A stretch of 64,000 bases of DNA from Rhodoligotrophos defluvii. Lineage in GTDB: Bacteria; Pseudomonadota; Alphaproteobacteria; Rhizobiales; Im1. How positions within the stretch are numbered: position 1 is the first letter of the stretch; the number at the start of each line of letters is the position of its first letter. Under the pieces are notes generated by a model. The model worked only from the letters and a program-made list of their open reading frames with translations. It was not told where the DNA came from and ran no database searches. Below are positions 19,108 through 27,912 of the stretch, piece by piece. The stretch lies in the NCBI RefSeq assembly GCF_005281615.1, contig NZ_SZZM01000001.1, positions 1,707,455 through 1,771,454 of the forward strand. Reading direction: 5' to 3'. The position numbers were made by a program, and so were the translations under genes.

Positions 19108-19854
19108 TCAATCGGCGCTCGGGGCGACCGATGCACGAGATGGTTCCGGTGCACCCCGTTCCTGGAGCGGATTGCCGAGGCCGTACAGCAGGAACTTGCG
19201 ATAGGTTTCGGCGACCTTCGGCAGAACCTCGGTGATGGGGCCGCCGCTGCGGGCCACGTATTGGGAATAGACGTAGTCGCGCGCTGATATGAGCAGATAG
19301 GCAAGCGTGTCGAGCTCGCTCTCGTCATAGGCCGCAAGCTCGCCCTTCTCCCAGCTCCGCCGCAGCGCCCGGCGGAAGCGCACCATGATGTTGTTGATAT
19401 GCGCTTCATAGGCGGCCGGGGCGCTCACCTGCGCTTCATGCAGCAGCCGGAAGAACCACGGGTTTTCGTTGGCATATTCGAAGAAGGCGATGAAGCCGCG
19501 CTGCTCCATTTCGATCAGGCTCTTGGCGCCGCGCACCTTCTCCTGAAGATAGTCGAGCACCTCGATGCCCTTGGCCGGCAGCAGAATGTCGAACAGTTCC
19601 TGCCGGCTTTCGAAATGCCGGTAGAACGTGCCCTGACCCAGGCCCGCCCGCTCGGTGATCCTGGTGATGGAGGCTTCCGCATAGCCGTATTCGCCGATCA
19701 CCTCGGCCGCGGCCTGCAGCAGGGCCTTGCGGTTCTCCGCCACTTGCTCGGCGCGCGTGCGCTTCCGCACGCCCTTCCGTGTCCGGGCGCTCGCCCCTGC
19801 GTCTGCTTCCGGGGGTCGAAGCCTGCGTTTCGTGGCGCGCGCGGCACTGCTCAT
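19108..19854 (-). CDS. TetR-family regulator of the acyl-CoA cluster
   Basis: A 248-residue TetR-type regulator with a basic N-terminal extension (about 1-35) and the helix-turn-helix at about 40-85 (ITRITERAGLGQGTFYRHFES). The C-terminal domain is the ligand pocket. It is the last gene of a minus-strand operon after enoyl-CoA hydratase and SDR genes, whose upstream region holds an inverted repeat at 21558-21578 that recurs at 25762-25782 before another operon of the cluster. Autoregulation in response to an acyl-CoA is therefore likely, though the link between protein and site is inferred. Confidence 0.9.
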   Translation of the reverse strand: MSSAARATKRRLRPPEADAGASARTRKGVRKRTRAEQVAENRKALLQAAAEVIGEYGYAEASITRITERAGLGQGTFYRHFESRQELFDILLPAKGIEVLDYLQEKVRGAKSLIEMEQRGFIAFFEYANENPWFFRLLHEAQVSAPAAYEAHINNIMVRFRRALRRSWEKGELAAYDESELDTLAYLLISARDYVYSQYVARSGGPITEVLPKVAETYRKFLLYGLGNPLQERGAPEPSRASVAPSAD

Positions 19855-20697
19855 CTATTCGCTCGAGGCCTCGCCTGTTTGCGACCCGACAGCCCTGGAT
19901 GCGTCGCCCGCGCCGCCGAAAGCGCACCAACCGCCATCCACAGGCAGCACGACCCCTGTAATATAGCTTGCCCAGTCGGATGCCAAGAACACCGCCGCCC
20001 GGGCAACCTCTTCCGGCTGGCCGAGCCGCGCCATCGGAATGCGGCGCTGAAACGCTGCGGCCGGCAGGCCCGTCTCGGCGAACATGGCCACGGCCATGCG
20101 GGTCTCGATGATGCCGGGCGCAACCGCGTTCACCCTGATGCCGCGCGAAGCGAGGTCGGCAGCCAAGGTCTGGGTCAGCATGACCACCGCCGCCTTGGAC
20201 ACCCCATAGGCGTTGGACGCCCGCATGGCCAGGAGCCCGGCTACCGAGGCGACATTGACGATCGCTCCGCCGCGCCGCCCGACTGTCATGGCCCGTGCCG
20301 CAGTGCGGGCCATCAGAAAGCTGCCCTGCAGGTTCACGTCGATGACGCGCCGCCAGTCGGCGAGGCTCTGGTCGGTGGTCCGCCGCACCGGCTCGGCGAT
20401 GCCCGCGCTGTTCACCAGCACGTCGAGTCCGCCGAGGCGCTCGATGACGGTGGAGATCGCGTTTTCGCAGTCTGCTTCCTGCGAGACGTCGCCCGCGAGC
20501 GAAATGACACCGCCGCCGATCGAGCACGCCGCGGCCTCAGCCGCATGCCCATCGAGATCCATGATCGCCACTTCGGCGCCACAGGCTTGCGCCAGCCGGG
20601 CGATGGCCAGCCCGAGGCCCCAGGCGCCGCCGGTCACCAGCACCCTGCGTGCGGTGAGCGTGAGGGCGCCGTCCCGGCACGCATCGTGTCCGGCCAT
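19855..20697 (-). CDS. SDR-family oxidoreductase (3-hydroxyacyl-type)
   Basis: A 280-residue classical short-chain dehydrogenase. The cofactor motif TGGAWGLG is near residue 22, the NSAG motif near 90, the catalytic Ser in NVASVAG and the catalytic pair YGVSK follow. DLDG after the second strand suggests NAD rather than NADP. The stop abuts the TetR start and the gene lies two bases after the enoyl-CoA hydratase, so all three are one operon. In that setting it may act as a 3-hydroxyacyl-CoA dehydrogenase, as 17-beta-HSD10-like SDRs do; the substrate is not shown by sequence. Confidence 0.88.
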   Translation of the reverse strand: MAGHDACRDGALTLTARRVLVTGGAWGLGLAIARLAQACGAEVAIMDLDGHAAEAAACSIGGGVISLAGDVSQEADCENAISTVIERLGGLDVLVNSAGIAEPVRRTTDQSLADWRRVIDVNLQGSFLMARTAARAMTVGRRGGAIVNVASVAGLLAMRASNAYGVSKAAVVMLTQTLAADLASRGIRVNAVAPGIIETRMAVAMFAETGLPAAAFQRRIPMARLGQPEEVARAAVFLASDWASYITGVVLPVDGGWCAFGGAGDASRAVGSQTGEASSE

Positions 20698-20698
20698 G

Positions 20699-21514
20699 TC
20701 AGCGGCCCTGAAAAACCGGCTGGCGGCGCTCCTTGAACGCTTGCACGGCCTCGCGATGGTCGGATGACAGGTTGGTCATGGCCTCGTAGGCGAGCGACGC
20801 ATCCATGATGCTGTGGGCCAGCTGCTTCAGCCCGATATTGATGCTGGCCTTGGTCCAGCGGATCGCCATGGTGGCGCCGGCCGCCAGCCGGTCGGCAAAG
20901 GCATCCACTGTCGCATCGAGCTCCGTCCGCGGCACGGCGCGGTTGATAAGCCCGATGCGCTCCGCCTCGCGCGCGGAGAGCCTGTCACCGGTCATCAGGA
21001 ATTCCTTGGCACGCGCATAGCCTACCAGCTGCGGCCAGATCACCGCCCCGCCATCGCCCGCCACCATGCCCACGCTCACATGGGGGTCCGAGATCACCGC
21101 ATCCTCTGCCGCGAAGATTACGTCGCAAAACAGGGCCAGGGTGCAGCCGAGCCCCACCGCCGGACCATTCACCTTGGCGATGATCGGCTTCTCGCAATCG
21201 AGCATGGAGAAAATGATCTGCTTGGCTTCCACCACCGTTCGCGCGAAAGCCTGCGGATCATCGAGGGCACCCTCCTGCCACTCTATGTCGCCGCCCGCGC
21301 AGAAGCCCCGGCCCGCGCCGGTAAGCACGATCACGTCGCAGGCCTCCTCGTTCGCCGCATCGGTGAACACCCGCGCCAGCTCGGCATGGAGCCGCGCATT
21401 CACCGCATTCAGGCGGTCCGGGCGGTTCAGGGTGAGATACAGGATCCGCCCGCGATAGCTCCAAGCGATGGTCTCGTAGTCGTCCCGCGTCATTGCGGCC
21501 CCCGGCTGTTGCAC
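20699..21514 (-). CDS. Enoyl-CoA hydratase/isomerase family protein
   Basis: A 271-residue crotonase-fold protein. The oxyanion-hole segments are GAGRGFCAGGDI near residue 66 and KVNGPAVGLGCTLALFCD near 115. The residue that usually corresponds to the second hydratase glutamate lies in SVGMVAGDGG, where the motif is Asp/Gly-rich rather than the usual GxxPE(AG)G, so hydratase versus isomerase or hydrolase activity cannot be decided. It is the first gene of the minus operon with SDR and TetR. Its promoter region is shared with the divergent acyl-CoA dehydrogenase. Confidence 0.9.
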   Translation of the reverse strand: MQQPGAAMTRDDYETIAWSYRGRILYLTLNRPDRLNAVNARLHAELARVFTDAANEEACDVIVLTGAGRGFCAGGDIEWQEGALDDPQAFARTVVEAKQIIFSMLDCEKPIIAKVNGPAVGLGCTLALFCDVIFAAEDAVISDPHVSVGMVAGDGGAVIWPQLVGYARAKEFLMTGDRLSAREAERIGLINRAVPRTELDATVDAFADRLAAGATMAIRWTKASINIGLKQLAHSIMDASLAYEAMTNLSSDHREAVQAFKERRQPVFQGR

Positions 21515-21545
21515 ATGGCCTCACCCTAGGTCCGGCGACAGGCCG

Positions 21546-21590
21546 CGTCAACAATGGTGAATTGCGAGTCACGTTTCATCTTGATTGACG
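21546..21590. promoter_or_regulatory. Divergent promoter with TetR-type operator (copy 1)
   Basis: A 21-base inverted repeat at 21558-21578 reads TGAATTGCGA, one central G, TCACGTTTCA. It is framed symmetrically by GTCAA (21547-21551) and TTGAC (21585-21589), each six bases away. These outer pentamers read as -35 boxes (TTGACG) for the two divergent operons. On the minus side a TAGGGT lies 17 bases beyond the -35. A near copy lies at 25762-25782. The best candidate ligand is the TetR protein encoded at 19108-19854. Confidence 0.7.
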
Positions 21591-21648
21591 GAGGCGACCG
21601 GTTACCCTGCGGTCCAGGAACAACGATCCATTGGCCGGAGGGCTTCAC

Positions 21649-22788
21649 GTGTCTTTACCCCGCGCGCTTTTCTCGGACGAGCACCGCATGTTCCGCGAGT
21701 CGGTCCAGGCCTTCCTCGAAAGGGAGATCAAGCCGCACTATTCCGCCTGGGAGGAGCGCGGCTGGGTCGATCGGGAAGCCTGGCTGGCCGCCGGCCGCGC
21801 CGGCTTCCTCTGCATGACGGTGCCGGAAGCCTATGGCGGCGCGGGTGCGGATTTTCTCTATTCCGCCATCCTCATCGAGGAGCAGTGGCGCGCGGGCTGC
21901 CCGGCGCCCGGCTACTACACCCATTCCGACATTGTGGCGCCCTACATCGCCAATTATGCGGGCGAGCCGCTCAAGCAGCGCTGGCTGCCGCCCATGGCGA
22001 GCGGAGAGGTGATCGCCGCCATTGCCATGACCGAGCCCGAGGCGGGCAGCGATCTCAAGGCCCTGCGCACCACGGCCGTGAAGGACGGGGAGGATTACCT
22101 CATCAATGGCGGCAAGACCTTCATCTCCAACGGCTGGCTCGCCGACATGGTCGTGGTCGCCGCCAAGACCGACCCGGCCAGCGGAGCAAAGGGCATCAGC
22201 CTGTTCGTGGTGGAAACGGGCCGGCCAGGCTTCCACAAGGGGAGGCGGCTGGAGAAGCTGGGCCAGAAGGCGCAGGACACCGCCGAGCTGTTCTTCGAGA
22301 ATGTCCGCGTTCCCGCCGGCAACATGATCGGCGAGCCGAACCGGGGCTTTGCCTATCTCATGAACCAGCTCGCCCAGGAACGTCTTGCCGTGGCGATCGC
22401 CGCCTTGGGCGGGGCCAAGGGCGCCTATTCCGGCACCCTCGATTACGTGCGCAGCCGCAACGCGTTTGGCCGGCCGGTCGCCGAGTTCCAGAATACCCAG
22501 TTCCAACTCGCTACCTGCAAGACCGAGATCGCCGTCGGCGAGGCCTTCGTCGACCGCTGCCTCGAGCTGCTTGTGCAGGGCGAGCTTCCGGCCGACAGCG
22601 CTGCCATGGCCAAGCTGTGGCTGACGGACATGCAGGCCCGCGTCGTCGACACCTGCCTGCAACTGCATGGCGGTTACGGCTACATGCTCGAATATCCCGT
22701 CGCCCGCGCCTATGCCGATGCCCGCGCTCAGCGCATCTATGCGGGCACCAACGAGATCATGAAGCTGCTGATCGCGCGAAATCTCTGA
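21649..22788 (+). CDS. Acyl-CoA dehydrogenase
   Basis: A 379-residue FAD-dependent acyl-CoA dehydrogenase. The FAD/substrate motifs AIAMTEPEAGSDL and NGGKTFISNG are present, followed by the C-terminal four-helix domain with LHGGYGYM and IYAGTNEIMKLL. The position that carries the catalytic glutamate in medium-chain enzymes (YEGT) is Ala here, as in the long-chain and isovaleryl types, where the base sits on another helix. The GTG at 21649 is chosen because GGAGGG at 21637-21642 lies six bases before it; a TTG at 21631 is in frame but has no such site. It is divergent from the enoyl-CoA hydratase operon and shares its operator. Confidence 0.9.
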   Translation: MSLPRALFSDEHRMFRESVQAFLEREIKPHYSAWEERGWVDREAWLAAGRAGFLCMTVPEAYGGAGADFLYSAILIEEQWRAGCPAPGYYTHSDIVAPYIANYAGEPLKQRWLPPMASGEVIAAIAMTEPEAGSDLKALRTTAVKDGEDYLINGGKTFISNGWLADMVVVAAKTDPASGAKGISLFVVETGRPGFHKGRRLEKLGQKAQDTAELFFENVRVPAGNMIGEPNRGFAYLMNQLAQERLAVAIAALGGAKGAYSGTLDYVRSRNAFGRPVAEFQNTQFQLATCKTEIAVGEAFVDRCLELLVQGELPADSAAMAKLWLTDMQARVVDTCLQLHGGYGYMLEYPVARAYADARAQRIYAGTNEIMKLLIARNL

Positions 22789-22816
22789 CCGCGAATTCTC
22801 AGCGGGAAGCCGGCGC

Positions 22817-24400
22817 CTACATCATGTCCCGCGCCATCTCGCGCAGCCGCGTCTTGAGGATCTTGCCCATGGGATTGCGCGGCATTTCGGCAATGAAGCT
22901 GATGCGGCGCGGCACCTTGTAGTCGGCCAGCCGCTCGCGGCAGAAGGCCATGAGCTCCTCCGCGCTGGGGCCCATGCCGCTGCGGCACACCACGAACACC
23001 TGGATGTCCTCCCCCAGCTTAGGATGCGGCACCGCCACCGCTGCCGCCTCGGCCACGGCCGGATGCTGGAACAGCACGCTCTCGATCTCCATCGAGCCGA
23101 TATTGTGGCCGCCGCGGATGATCATGTCCTTCTTGCGGTCCACGTGATAGTAGAACCCGTCTTCGTCCATGCGCCCGAGGTCGCCGCTGAGGAACCATTC
23201 GCCGCGGAAGGCTGCGGCGGTGTTTTCCGGCTCCTTGTAATATTCGCGCATGACGCAGGGCGCCTTGATGGCGATCTCGCCGGTTTCGCCGACGGCGACA
23301 TCCTGCCCCTCGTCGTTCAGCAGCCGCACCGCCACACGCGGCATCGGCTGCCCGATCGAGCCGAGCTTCGTCAGCGCATGGTCCGGGTTCAGCACCGTGC
23401 CCGACGGTCCCATCTCGGTCGCGCCATAAGTCTGCATCAGGTCGATCCCGGGAAAGACTTGCGCCAGCCGCTCGATGATTTCCCGCGACATCGCTGCACC
23501 GCCATAAGTGAACTGGCGGATGCTGGCGATGTCGTGCCTGCCGCGATCGAACGTCTCCAGCAGGAAGATGTAGAAGGACGGCACCGCGTAATACATCGTG
23601 GTGCGCTCGCGGCGGATGCGTGCCAGCACGTCCTCGAGCTCCATCGCCGGATCCATCACGGCGGATGCGCCCGCCCACCAGGCCGGCAGCACCACGCAGC
23701 GCGGACCGGCCGTAACGAAGCAGGGGAAGAAGCTCTGCACGATGTCGTTTGGCCGCAGCCGTAGCGTTTCCACGAAGATCTGGGCGGAAACAGCTGCGCG
23801 CCCGTGGGTCATCACCGCACCCTTGGGATGGGCCGTGGTGCCGGAAGTGAACAGGATATCGCACATGTCATCCGCCGTGACCTCGGGCCAGCCGGCCGCC
23901 GCGGGCTCACCCGCCGCGAACACCTCCCCATAGGCCGTGGTGCCCGGCGCGCCGCCCGAGAGCGCAACCACGTGCTTGAGTGCGGAGAGACGCGGCCGCA
24001 CCCGGGCCAGCTTGTCCAGCTGGTCGCCTGCCGCGATCACGGTGCTGCATTCCGCCTTGTCCAGCACATAGGCGATCTCGTCCGGGGCATAGCGTGCGTT
24101 CAACGGCACGAACACGCCGCACAGCCGATGGATGGCGAGCATGCTGACCATGGCCTCGCAGCCGGCCTGGTTGTCCATGAGAATGGCCACCCGGTCCTTG
24201 GGCGCAACACCGAGGCGCCGCAAACCGTCAGCCAACCGGTCAACCTCCCGCTTCAGTGCGGCATAGGTGAGGCGGATCTCGCCGCGCGAGCACGATCGGG
24301 CGACCAGGGCCTGCCGATCCGGCTGGCGCTCGGCGTGTTTCTCCAGCATTTCCACGGTCGTCCGCGCAAAGAGCCCGTCGGGCATGTTTCCCCAGACCAT
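22817..24400 (-). CDS. AMP-forming acyl-CoA synthetase
   Basis: A 527-residue ANL-superfamily ligase, the third in the window. The nucleotide loop is ILFTSGTTAHPKG near residue 188, QTYGATEMGPSG forms the adenine pocket, and the C-terminal domain has DRKKDMIIRGGHNI and the catalytic lysine in NPMGKILKTRL. It lies 34 bases downstream of the binding-protein gene on the same strand and probably shares its promoter and operator. It would provide the CoA ester for the dehydrogenase and hydratase encoded nearby. Chain specificity is unknown. Confidence 0.91.
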   Translation of the reverse strand: MVWGNMPDGLFARTTVEMLEKHAERQPDRQALVARSCSRGEIRLTYAALKREVDRLADGLRRLGVAPKDRVAILMDNQAGCEAMVSMLAIHRLCGVFVPLNARYAPDEIAYVLDKAECSTVIAAGDQLDKLARVRPRLSALKHVVALSGGAPGTTAYGEVFAAGEPAAAGWPEVTADDMCDILFTSGTTAHPKGAVMTHGRAAVSAQIFVETLRLRPNDIVQSFFPCFVTAGPRCVVLPAWWAGASAVMDPAMELEDVLARIRRERTTMYYAVPSFYIFLLETFDRGRHDIASIRQFTYGGAAMSREIIERLAQVFPGIDLMQTYGATEMGPSGTVLNPDHALTKLGSIGQPMPRVAVRLLNDEGQDVAVGETGEIAIKAPCVMREYYKEPENTAAAFRGEWFLSGDLGRMDEDGFYYHVDRKKDMIIRGGHNIGSMEIESVLFQHPAVAEAAAVAVPHPKLGEDIQVFVVCRSGMGPSAEELMAFCRERLADYKVPRRISFIAEMPRNPMGKILKTRLREMARDMM

Positions 24401-24434
24401 CGCGTCCTCCCAGCGCTCATGCTTCGCGCAGCCG

Positions 24435-25637
24435 TCAATGCTTGACCAGCGGACAGTCGGACTCCGCCAGCGGTCGCCAGCTCTCTTCCGCCGGCACCGT
24501 CTCGAGGATCTTGTACAGGTCCCACGGGCCTTTGGATTCGGCCGGCGATTTCGCTTCGGCGATGTAGGATTTGCGCATCACGCGGCCATCTTCGCGGATC
24601 TCGACGTTATCCGAATAGAAGTCGTTGACCGGCATTGCCTTCATCATGGCGCTCACCTTGTCGGGATCCTTGGTCCCCGCGGCTTTCACCGCTTTGAGGT
24701 AGTGGAGCACGGCGCTGTAGGTGCCCGCGTGCGCCTCGGCCGGCATGAAGCCGTTGCGCTTGTAGAAGCGTTCGGCCCAGGCCCGGGTTTTGTCGTCCAG
24801 ATCCCAGTAGAACACGGTCGGGAAGATCACTCCCTGCGCCGCGTCCAATCCCAGCGCCTTCACGTCGTTCACCAGCAGAACGAGCGGGATCAGTTTCTGC
24901 TGGCCGCCCAGCTGGAACTCCTGCCACTGCTTGATGGAGTTGGTGGTGTCGGTGATGGCGTTCATCAGCGCCACCGCCTTGGCGCCCGAGCCCTGGGCCT
25001 GGAACAGGAAGGAGGAGAAGTCGGTCGTGCCGGGCGGATGGCGCACGGTGCCGACCACCTTGCCGCCCGCTTGCTCGACCGCCTTGGTGACATCGGCCTG
25101 CATGGCATGGCCGAAGGCGAAGTCGGCCACCACCAGGAACCAGGTGTCGTCGCCGGCCTTGGTCAGCCGTTTCGGCAGCACGCTGGAGAACATGTAGGTG
25201 TCGTGGCTCCATTGGGTGCCATAGGGCGAGCAGGCCTTGCCGGTGAAGGCCGAGCTGGACGCGCCGGCGAAAAGCACCAGCTTCTTCTTCTCGCGGGCGA
25301 GTTCCTGCACGCCCAAGCCGACGGCCGAATTGCCGATATCGGCGATGACGTCGACGCCCTCGTCGTACCATTTGCGCGCGATGCCCAGGCCCACATCCGG
25401 CTTGTTGACGTGATCGGCGGAGACGAGCTCGATCTTCTGCCCGAGCACTTCGCCGCCGAAGTCCTCGATCGCCATGCGCGCACCGTCGATGGACCCCTCG
25501 CCAAGGGAGCTGGAGAGGAAGCCGCTCAGATCGGTGAGCACGCCGATCTTGACGGCACCTTCCTCCGCCCGGAGCGGTGCCATCGTCCCGCCCGCAAACA
25601 GTGCCGCCGCGCAAAGCGCAGCCAAAATCCGCTTCAT
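24435..25637 (-). CDS. ABC-type branched-chain amino acid/aromatic acid binding protein (LivK-like)
   Basis: A 400-residue periplasmic binding protein with a signal peptide (basic start, hydrophobic core, cleavage after APLRA). The mature part has KIGVLTDLSGFLS and the type I periplasmic-binding fold used by Liv-type and aromatic-acid uptake systems. No Liv permease or ATPase gene is in the window, so it is an orphan that either borrows a transporter encoded elsewhere or acts as a sensor. It is the first gene of an operon with an acyl-CoA synthetase, and an inverted repeat like that at 21558 lies 125 bases upstream. This suggests it captures the acid that the cluster degrades. Confidence 0.88.
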   Translation of the reverse strand: MKRILAALCAAALFAGGTMAPLRAEEGAVKIGVLTDLSGFLSSSLGEGSIDGARMAIEDFGGEVLGQKIELVSADHVNKPDVGLGIARKWYDEGVDVIADIGNSAVGLGVQELAREKKKLVLFAGASSSAFTGKACSPYGTQWSHDTYMFSSVLPKRLTKAGDDTWFLVVADFAFGHAMQADVTKAVEQAGGKVVGTVRHPPGTTDFSSFLFQAQGSGAKAVALMNAITDTTNSIKQWQEFQLGGQQKLIPLVLLVNDVKALGLDAAQGVIFPTVFYWDLDDKTRAWAERFYKRNGFMPAEAHAGTYSAVLHYLKAVKAAGTKDPDKVSAMMKAMPVNDFYSDNVEIREDGRVMRKSYIAEAKSPAESKGPWDLYKILETVPAEESWRPLAESDCPLVKH

Positions 25638-25750
25638 GGGGACCTCCCTCGCGATCCGTTCACATTTCGTTGCCGGACACGCTTCGCCCGAGAAATCGAT
25701 CGGGAATGCGGGCCCGGGACACCGGCTACGGCATCGCCCCGAGTCATACC

Positions 25751-25782
25751 GTCAATAAAGGTGAAAAGCGAGTCGCAAATCA
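25751..25782. promoter_or_regulatory. TetR-type operator (copy 2)
   Basis: The 21-base repeat at 25762-25782 reads TGAAAAGCGA, central G, TCGCAAATCA, with a perfect GCGA-G-TCGC core. GTCAA at 25751-25755 stands six bases to the left, exactly as in copy 1 at 21547-21578, and reads as a minus-strand -35 (TTGACG). It precedes the binding-protein and synthetase operon. The remaining 25638-25932 holds no gene. Confidence 0.68.
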
Positions 25783-25932
25783 CTTTTTGCTCGTTGCGCT
25801 CGGCCCAACGCAGAAGTCCAGCCCCCGACCTCTCGTGGGGCGTGCGGAAAACGCCTTAGGTAGGTCGGCGTGAGACCGGCAGCGCAGAAATGCGCCAGGT
25901 GCAGGCCGCCACGACCTGAATATCGATACACC

Positions 25933-26418
25933 TTAGCCGACGGTCAGCATCAGGCGGGCGAGAATGGCGAGCAGGCTCACGATGCTGATGGCTGCAAGCA
26001 TCAGGCGCGAGACGCTGAAGGGCTTGGGCAGCGTGCCGCGCTGGAGGGTGCCCACATCCCACATCGCCTGCAGGACGAACGCGCCGATCAGCAGGGCAAC
26101 CGCTGGAATCGGCGGCAAAAGCAGGATAACGACCGCAGCGAGGGCAGGCAGGAAAGAAAGGGAGAGCTGCCGGGCGATCCGCCTGCGCGAATAAGGACCA
26201 AACGCTGCCCCGCCGCGCATGCCGGCGGCGAAGGCGAGCGTGGCGGCGCCATAGACCAGCACCAGCACCAGCACGCGCCCGATCGTCTGCGGCTCGCCGG
26301 TCAGCCAGACGGCCACAGCGGCGGCGGCGAAGGGTGCGGCGAAAGCAGTCCCGATGAGCGCGGAAACGGTCGGTCCGCGCGCTGGCCGAGGATCGTCGAG
26401 TGGCAGTGGCACCGTCAT
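25933..26418 (-). CDS. DUF3429 family membrane protein
   Basis: A 161-residue protein with about five hydrophobic segments (roughly 19-42, 46-66, 85-104, 106-122, 140-158). The layout and the segment YGAATLAFAAGMRGG resemble the DUF3429 family, in which a loop of type SFLGGIRWG is conserved. These inner-membrane proteins are found across proteobacteria with no assigned role. It stands alone between the acyl-CoA cluster and msrA, 38 bases downstream of msrA on the same strand, so read-through is possible. Confidence 0.68.
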   Translation of the reverse strand: MTVPLPLDDPRPARGPTVSALIGTAFAAPFAAAAVAVWLTGEPQTIGRVLVLVLVYGAATLAFAAGMRGGAAFGPYSRRRIARQLSLSFLPALAAVVILLLPPIPAVALLIGAFVLQAMWDVGTLQRGTLPKPFSVSRLMLAAISIVSLLAILARLMLTVG

Positions 26419-26456
26419 GTCCGGGCAGGGTGGCTAAATCTGGCTCGCCCTGCGCG

Positions 26457-27107
26457 TCAAGCCACGCCGACCGGGCACGAGGCGCCGGTCCCCGCCAGGC
26501 CGCAATAGCCGAAGGGGTTCTTCGCCAGGTATTGCTGGTGATAGTCTTCGGCATAGTAGAACGGGCCGGCGGGCGCGATCTCGGTGGTGATCGGGCCATA
26601 GTCCCGCTGGCGCAGCGCCTGCTGGAACTGGTCGCGGGTGCGTTCGGCAGCCGCCTTCTGCTGGTCATCGAAGGTATAGATGGCCGAGCGATAGGTGGTG
26701 CCCACGTCGTTGCCCTGGCGCATGCCTTGGGTGGGGTCGTGGTTCTCCCAGAATGTCTTCAGCAACTGCTCGTAGGACACCCGCTTCGGGTCATAGACGA
26801 CGAGCACCACTTCCGCATGCCCGGTCATGCCCGTGCAGGTCTCCTCATAGGTGGGGTTCGGCGTGTGGCCGCCGGAATAGCCCACGGCGGTGACGATCAC
26901 GCCGGGGATGGTCCAGAACAGGCGCTCCGCACCCCAGAAGCAGCCCATGCCGAACAGGGCCTGTTTGGCGCCTTCCGGGAACGGCCCCTTCAGGGGCTCG
27001 CCGTTGACGAAGTGGTGGGTTGCCGTCGGCAGAGGTGTTGCACGGCCGGGCAAGGCCTCGCTGGCCGAGGGGATGTCTAGCGATTTGCGGCTTTTGAGCA
27101 TGAACAT
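26457..27107 (-). CDS. msrA: Peptide-methionine (S)-S-oxide reductase
   Basis: A 216-residue MsrA that repairs oxidised methionine in proteins, using the catalytic cysteine in [14 protein letters not shown]. The downstream MsrA landmarks [22 protein letters not shown] and [15 protein letters not shown] (with a probable resolving Cys) are all present. The N-terminal 45 or so residues before the domain are like those of other alphaproteobacterial MsrA proteins. The ATG at 27107 is chosen because a longer frame from 27278 would run into the tRNA-Ser gene. A GGAG lies nine bases before this ATG. Confidence 0.94.
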   Translation of the reverse strand: MFMLKSRKSLDIPSASEALPGRATPLPTATHHFVNGEPLKGPFPEGAKQALFGMGCFWGAERLFWTIPGVIVTAVGYSGGHTPNPTYEETCTGMTGHAEVVLVVYDPKRVSYEQLLKTFWENHDPTQGMRQGNDVGTTYRSAIYTFDDQQKAAAERTRDQFQQALRQRDYGPITTEIAPAGPFYYAEDYHQQYLAKNPFGYCGLAGTGASCPVGVA

Positions 27108-27248
27108 GGCGATGTCTCCGCTTCCCGTCCCTCCAGATATGGCGCGCTGGCTGCCCGATGCAAGCAAAGCGTTGAGCCCCAGAGCGGCGCTTGCGCCACA
27201 CGCCGCGATGAGTATATTGCGCGCGACTGCCGCGCCCCGCGCGTGCTT

Positions 27249-27338
27249 GGAGAGGTGGCCGAGTGGTTGAAGGCGCACGCCTGGAACGCGTGTATACGGG
27301 AAACCGTATCGAGGGTTCGAATCCCTCTCTCTCCGCCA
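27249..27338 (+). tRNA. tRNA-Ser (GGA)
   Basis: A 90-base class II tRNA. The acceptor arm pairs GGAGAGG (27249-27255) with 27328-27334. The anticodon loop CTGGAAC is closed by a CACGC/GCGTG stem and gives anticodon GGA at 27283-27285, which reads UCC and UCU. A long variable arm (TATACGG/CCGTAT type) and a T arm with GGTTCGAATCC follow. The 3' CCA is encoded. No copy of its 3' end was seen elsewhere in the window, so it does not mark an integrated element here. Confidence 0.97.
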
Positions 27339-27570
27339 GTTCCACTTGCGGCGAATTCCTTACGGTTTCGTAGTTTCTCCTCTGGAATCGGTGCAAATCA
27401 TGGTACAAGCAGCCATGAATTTGTCCCGCAAAAACACCGCCCTACCTCTGTTGCCGTAGCGGCGTTGAGGTGTTCCGGCGCGTCGCCTTCCTGGACTTCA
27501 TCAAGGCAGGCAGTGCTAGTACGGAATGAGCCCCCGTGCCCGGCACCGCGACGCGCCTGACGCGAACAGA
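27339..27570. other. No recognisable gene
   Basis: The 232 bases between tRNA-Ser and the Atu4866-like gene hold no convincing frame or strong hairpin. Confidence 0.4.
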
Positions 27571-27912
27571 TCAGTTCGCGCGATACAGGATCATCCCGCC
27601 GTGATGTAGCACGCCACCGATGAAAGTCCCATCGGCGGTGAACCCGGTATCGTCCCAGTAGAAGATCTCGTCGCCGCGCACCTCGTAGCGGCCCTGATAG
27701 GCGCTCTCGCGGTTACCTCGCGCCTCGTCATAGCGGCCGTTGGGGAGCAGGTTGTGGCGCACGTGGCGGTCGGCGGTCACCCACATGCCGACATAGGGGT
27801 GCGCTTGCCGCTCGGCGGGCAGGTTCGTCTGACGGGCCATCTCTTCTCCTCTCGAAATGCTGGTGAAAACAACGGCGGCGAGCGCTAAGGCGCAGGGCAG
27901 GAGGCGGTTCAT
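27571..27912 (-). CDS. Atu4866-family secreted protein
   Basis: A 113-residue protein with an N-terminal hydrophobic signal-like segment (about residues 4-20) and a mature part that matches the Atu4866 family: HPYVGMWVTADRH, HNLLPNGRYDEARGNR, SAYQGRYEV and YWDDTGFTADG. The family is small, beta-rich and of unknown function; it is usual beside SDR and carboxymuconolactone-decarboxylase-like genes, as here. Its ATG overlaps the stop of the upstream CMD-like gene (ATGA), so it is the last gene of a coupled three-gene operon running from 29119. Confidence 0.82.
   Translation of the reverse strand: MNRLLPCALALAAVVFTSISRGEEMARQTNLPAERQAHPYVGMWVTADRHVRHNLLPNGRYDEARGNRESAYQGRYEVRGDEIFYWDDTGFTADGTFIGGVLHHGGMILYRAN

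Noticed and set aside
27249-27338. tRNA-Ser as attachment site of a genomic island
   Set aside because: No duplicated tRNA 3' end and no integrase gene were found in the window.
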